9,920 nt of DNA, taken from an uncultured Eubacteriales bacterium. GTDB taxonomy: Bacteria; Bacillota; Clostridia; Oscillospirales; CAG-382. Below are positions 7,817 to 9,920 of this stretch, piece after piece. The notes under the pieces are model-generated. The model ran no database searches. It saw only the letters and a program-made list of their open reading frames with translations, and was not told the origin of the DNA. The stretch covers positions 1-9,920 of the forward strand of contig CAKSCN010000095.1 of assembly GCA_934444485.1 (NCBI GenBank), read 5' to 3'. The position numbers were made by a program, and so were the translations under genes. The stretch's first letter is position 1. Each line of letters opens with the position of its first letter.

Positions 7817-8308
7817 ATGAAAAAGAAAACCTCGAGAAACCTCACTTACGCCGCCGCAACAGCGGCACTCTACGTCGTGCTGACCTTTGTGTCCGCAATC
7901 TTCGGAATGCAAAGCGGAGTTATTCAGTTCAGACTTTCGGAAATACTCTGCATAACGCCGCTGTTCACGCCTGCCGCCGTCCCCGGGCTTTTTGTCGGCT
8001 GTCTTGCGGCGAATTTCCTCACGGGAAGTGCAATGTGGGACGTGGTATTCGGCAGTATCGCAACGCTCATAGGCGCTGTCGGCACACGGCTTCTCAGAAA
8101 GTATGAACTTGCAAGCCTTTTCTGCCCGGTCGTGTCAAATGTGCTTATCGTGCCGTTTATCATCAAGACGGTTTACGGTGCGGAGGAGGCGATACCCTTT
8201 CTTATGCTCACCGTCGGAATAGGCGAGGTCGCCATGTGCGTTGTCGCAGGAGGTCTTCTTCTCAAAAACCAAAGGAAAAATCTTGAGCGTATATTCCGTG
8301 AACCGTAA
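7817..8308 (+). CDS. queT: QueT family queuosine-precursor ECF transporter S component
   Basis: A 163-residue, very hydrophobic protein with about five or six membrane segments. It begins with a basic MKKKTSRNL tail and a TYAAATAALYVVLTF helix. Family-like conserved blocks include IQFRLSEILC (36-45), PAAVPGLFVGCLAANFLTG (52-70), WDVVFGSIATLIGA (74-87) and SNVLIVPFI (107-115), matching QueT (formerly DUF988). QueT is the substrate-binding subunit of an energy-coupling-factor importer for queuosine precursors such as preQ1 or queuine; the shared ATPase and EcfT subunits are not in this window. The protein sits in the cytoplasmic membrane. The preQ1-I riboswitch directly upstream independently supports the substrate class. 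ATG 7817 lies 10 bases after AAGGAG. An ATG at 7807 is in another frame and abuts the ribosome binding site. murI follows after 33 bases. Confidence 0.93.
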   Translation: MKKKTSRNLTYAAATAALYVVLTFVSAIFGMQSGVIQFRLSEILCITPLFTPAAVPGLFVGCLAANFLTGSAMWDVVFGSIATLIGAVGTRLLRKYELASLFCPVVSNVLIVPFIIKTVYGAEEAIPFLMLTVGIGEVAMCVVAGGLLLKNQRKNLERIFREP

Positions 8309-8341
8309 TCGGAAATTTACAGCAGTGCGGAGGTGTTTGCC

Positions 8342-9130
8342 GTGAAAATCGGCGTCTTTGATTCCGGCATGGGCGGACTTACCGTCCTTCATAAAGCGCT
8401 TGAGATGATACCGTATGCGGATTTTCTCTACTATGCCGACGAAAAGAACGTCCCCTACGGCGAAAAGAAGCGTGATGAAATAGTCGCTTTCGCCGACGAA
8501 GCGGTCGGATATATGGTGAAAAACGGAGTCGATGCCGTCGTCATTGCCTGCAATACCGCAACAAGCTGCGCCATACGCTTTCTTCGTGAGAAGTACGGCA
8601 TTCCCTTTGTCGGTATGGAGCCGGCGGTCAAGCTTGCCGTGGAAAAATACAGTGTTCCCGGAAAGAGAGTCCTTGTGACGGCAACTCCGCTCACCGTGCG
8701 TGAGGAAAAGCTCGCAAGGCTCATAGAGAAGGTAGACCCGTCGCACATCGCCGATACTCTTGCCCTCCCGGGACTCGTGCGCTTTGCTGAAAAGACCGAG
8801 TTTGAATCGGCGGCAGTGGAGGAATACCTGAGAAAAAGCCTCGAAGGGTGCGACACTGCGAATTATTCGGCGGTTGTCCTCGGATGTACGCACTTCAACT
8901 ATTTTAAGGATACTTTCCGCAGACTCTTTCCGCCGCAGACGGCGATTGTTGACGGCAGTGAGGGAACGGTGAAGAGACTCATGTCGCTCATGAAGCTCGA
9001 CGAAAAGAATTACTCCGGCGCAAAGGGGCGAACCGAGTATTGCTTCTCGGGCGTGCCTTGCTCGCAGAGCGAGCTTGATAGGATAGATTCCATGCTCGCA
9101 CGTCTCGGAGAAATGGAAAAAATCAAATGA
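8342..9130 (+). CDS. murI: Glutamate racemase
   Basis: The enzyme interconverts L- and D-glutamate without a cofactor, supplying D-Glu for the peptidoglycan stem peptide in the cytoplasm. From GTG 8342 the product is 262 residues, a normal length for the family. It opens with KIGVFDSGMGGLTVL, where D7 and S8 are the conserved substrate-site residues. YYADEKNVPYG follows, then the first catalytic cysteine in IACNTATS (C70), ATPLTVREEK near 114-123, and the second catalytic cysteine in LGCTHF (C182). Both cysteines needed for the two-base mechanism are present. A GTG at 8333 is also in frame but overlaps the ribosome binding site GCGGAGGT (8327-8334); GTG 8342 is 8 bases beyond its core and yields the usual N-terminus. 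With no promoter or terminator visible between the genes, it is probably co-transcribed with queT. Confidence 0.95.
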   Translation: MKIGVFDSGMGGLTVLHKALEMIPYADFLYYADEKNVPYGEKKRDEIVAFADEAVGYMVKNGVDAVVIACNTATSCAIRFLREKYGIPFVGMEPAVKLAVEKYSVPGKRVLVTATPLTVREEKLARLIEKVDPSHIADTLALPGLVRFAEKTEFESAAVEEYLRKSLEGCDTANYSAVVLGCTHFNYFKDTFRRLFPPQTAIVDGSEGTVKRLMSLMKLDEKNYSGAKGRTEYCFSGVPCSQSELDRIDSMLARLGEMEKIK

Positions 9131-9166
9131 TGCGTGCCGTGAGACGGCGAAAACACTTTGAAATGT

Positions 9167-9224
9167 AAAAAAAACGTTAAAAAATATGTCAGTGCTTGAC
9201 TTCACTTTACAATTGTGTTATAAT
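9167..9224 (+). promoter_or_regulatory. Strong sigma-A promoter with A-tract UP-like element for rpmG-secE-nusG
   Basis: TTGACT (9196-9201) and a perfect TATAAT (9219-9224) are separated by exactly 17 bases. Runs of eight A (9167-9174) and six A (9179-9184) sit about 45-64 bases before the predicted start, where UP elements contact the RNA polymerase alpha subunit. Transcription should begin near 9230-9232. This is the best promoter in the window, as expected for ribosomal protein and translocon genes. Confidence 0.88.
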
Positions 9225-9279
9225 CTTTCTACCTCTGTATCGACGTGACGTAGGTAGGATCGCGGAGCGGCGTGTACAA

Positions 9280-9330
9280 ATGAGGGAGGTAAACACACTT
9301 TATATTTACCGGGAGGTGCTTATTAAATGA
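9280..9330 (+). CDS. Possible 16-codon leader ORF overlapping the rpmG start
   Basis: An ATG at 9280 opens a 16-residue frame (MREVNTLYIYREVLIK) that ends at TGA 9328-9330. The stop overlaps the rpmG ATG (9327) in the ATGA arrangement often linked to translational coupling. Its ribosome binding site would be a weak GGAG at 9264-9267, about 12 bases upstream. The frame also spans the rpmG ribosome binding site and a small hairpin. It may be chance: a 16-codon open frame is not rare, and I recognise no such leader peptide. Confidence 0.25.
   Translation: MREVNTLYIYREVLIK
9288..9310 (+). other. Small hairpin in the rpmG leader
   Basis: GGTAAA (9288-9293) can pair with TTTACC (9305-9310) around an 11-base loop, ending just before the rpmG ribosome binding site GGGAGGTG (9311-9318). 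The left arm overlaps GAGGTA (9286-9291), which could instead pair with TACCTC (9230-9235) at the 5' end of the transcript. The two pairings exclude each other. The pairing is visible; a regulatory role is inference. Confidence 0.3.
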
Positions 9331-9476
9331 GAGTTAAGATCACTTTGGTCTGCAGCGAATGCAAGCAGAGAAACTACGATACCACAAAGAACAAGAAGAA
9401 CGATCCCGATCGTATCGAAATTTCCAAGTATTGCAGATTCTGCCGCAAACATACTCCTCACAAAGAGTCCAAGTAA
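9327..9476 (+). CDS. rpmG: 50S ribosomal protein L33
   Basis: A 49-residue basic protein starting MRVKITLVCSECKQRNY, the standard bacterial L33 N-terminus. It is part of the large ribosomal subunit near the E site. Two CxxC pairs (C9/C12 and C36/C39) form a zinc ribbon, so this is the zinc-binding (C+) form. GGGAGGTG (9311-9318) precedes the ATG by about 10 bases. It is the first gene after the strong promoter and opens the conserved rpmG-secE-nusG cluster. It uses no ATA for isoleucine, unlike the neighbouring metabolic genes, consistent with high expression. Confidence 0.97.
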   Translation: MRVKITLVCSECKQRNYDTTKNKKNDPDRIEISKYCRFCRKHTPHKESK

Positions 9477-9514
9477 TAGGTAAGTGCAGCTTGAATTATT
9501 AAGGAGGTAAGACA

Positions 9515-9751
9515 ATGGCAGAAGTAAATGCTGAAAAGAAGCCCGGCTTCGGCGATAAGGTAAAGCGCTTCTTCAAGGACTACAAGAGTGAGTTCTTCAA
9601 GATAAGATGGGCGAACCCTGCCGAAACCCTTAACAAGTTCTATCTCGTTCTCGTTGCAATTGCGGTTATAGCCGTCGCCCTTTGGGGTCTCGACTGGCTC
9701 TTTAACTGGCTCTTTAATCAGGGCTTACTGTCGCTCGCAGGACTTCTCTGA
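9515..9751 (+). CDS. secE: Preprotein translocase subunit SecE
   Basis: A 78-residue protein of the short, single-span SecE type usual in Gram-positive bacteria. An amphipathic basic stretch (KVKRFFKDYKSEFFKIRWANP, about 15-35) with the conserved KIRW-P element precedes one membrane helix (about 41-66). SecE clamps SecY and is essential for SecYEG protein export through the cytoplasmic membrane. AAGGAGGT (9501-9508) is well placed before ATG 9515. Its position between rpmG and nusG is the classic order and confirms the assignment. Confidence 0.95.
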   Translation: MAEVNAEKKPGFGDKVKRFFKDYKSEFFKIRWANPAETLNKFYLVLVAIAVIAVALWGLDWLFNWLFNQGLLSLAGLL

Positions 9752-9848
9752 TAATCGGAGAGGCTTTGCTCCTTTGAAGGTTCGTGAGGCGAAAGCTTTA
9801 TGAACGGCGGCTGTCGGTTCAACTGTTGACGAAAGGAGTATTATCGCA

Positions 9849-9920
9849 ATGGCTAAAGAGGAAGAAGGCAAGTGGTACGTTCTTCATACCTATTCCGGAT
9901 ATGAGAACAAGGTTGCCACG
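9849..9920 (+). CDS. nusG: Transcription termination/antitermination protein NusG, N-terminal fragment
   Basis: Only the first 24 codons are in the window. After a short acidic lead, KWYVLHTYSGYENKVAT is the hallmark start of the NusG NGN domain, which binds the clamp of RNA polymerase and, through the missing KOW domain, contacts Rho or ribosomal S10. AAAGGAG (9832-9838) lies about 10 bases before ATG 9849. The 97-base gap from secE shows no clear terminator, so it probably shares the rpmG promoter. Confidence 0.95.
   Translation, partial: MAKEEEGKWYVLHTYSGYENKVAT

Noticed and set aside
7807..8106. 99-codon frame starting at ATG 7807 directly after the queT ribosome binding site.
   Set aside because: The start touches the ribosome binding site, the protein is a basic, unrecognisable out-of-frame reading, and queT in the other frame is clearly real.
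8333..8341. Earlier GTG start for murI at 8333.
   Set aside because: It overlaps the ribosome binding site; GTG 8342 has ideal spacing and gives the usual glutamate racemase N-terminus.
9136..9148. Hairpin GCCGT-GAG-ACGGC just after murI, as a possible terminator.
   Set aside because: Only five pairs, and followed by A-rich rather than T-rich sequence on the + strand; on the minus strand the T run would precede the stem. At best a weak or Rho-assisted site.
9231..9326. Possible tRNA in the rpmG leader, since tRNA genes are sometimes found near this cluster.
   Set aside because: No acceptor stem, no TTCGA-type T-loop and no anticodon arm can be built from this stretch.
9752..9848. secE-nusG gap: GGAG/CTCC pairing, the inverted repeat TCAAC-T-GTTGA near 9818-9828, and a 9-codon frame from ATG 9800.
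   Set aside because: The pairings are too short, there is no T run, and the tiny frame lacks a ribosome binding site; nothing beyond the nusG ribosome binding site is supportable.

Overview
The window reads like a chromosomal housekeeping segment from a Gram-positive anaerobe of the class Clostridia (Bacillota), probably a gut Oscillospirales- or Ruminococcus-like lineage. This placement is inferred from three things: the protein families (Lhr-like helicase, B12-binding-like radical SAM protein, QueT, DUF3810, a four-cysteine L33), the strong AGGAGG-type ribosome binding sites, and the gene order rpmG-secE-nusG. All supported genes lie on the + strand. I see no mobile element, CRISPR array, tRNA, rRNA or phage gene.

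Region 1 (1-7708) looks like one tightly packed operon with gaps of only 8-25 bases. It contains the 3' part of an Lhr-like DEAD/DEAH helicase, rsmA (16S rRNA dimethyladenosine transferase), a large radical SAM protein of unknown function, a class B penicillin-binding protein of the PBP2/MrdA type, and a membrane-anchored DUF3810 protein with a zinc-peptidase HELAH motif. RNA maintenance and cell-wall functions are therefore mixed in one transcript. The start codon of the penicillin-binding protein is odd: its strong ribosome binding site points at an ATC.

Region 2 (7709-9130) begins with a 108-base gap. This holds a hairpin and a clear preQ1-I riboswitch that overlaps the ribosome binding site of queT, the predicted queuosine-precursor ECF transporter subunit. 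Glutamate racemase (murI), which makes D-glutamate for peptidoglycan, follows 33 bases after queT with its own ribosome binding site and probably shares the transcript.

Region 3 (9131-9920) begins with a 196-base gap. It holds A-tracts resembling an UP element, a near-consensus sigma-A promoter (TTGACT, 17 bases, TATAAT), and a leader of about 96 bases. The leader has a possible hairpin and a 16-codon open frame whose stop overlaps the rpmG start as ATGA. The classic rpmG-secE-nusG cluster follows: ribosomal protein L33, the SecE translocon subunit, and the first 24 codons of the transcription factor NusG, cut by the window end. The 97-base secE-nusG gap holds only the nusG ribosome binding site as far as I can see.

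I do not see a clear undescribed system here. The most useful points are the riboswitch, the start-codon anomaly of the penicillin-binding protein, the leader of rpmG, and the two poorly characterised proteins (radical SAM and DUF3810) embedded in an otherwise ordinary operon.
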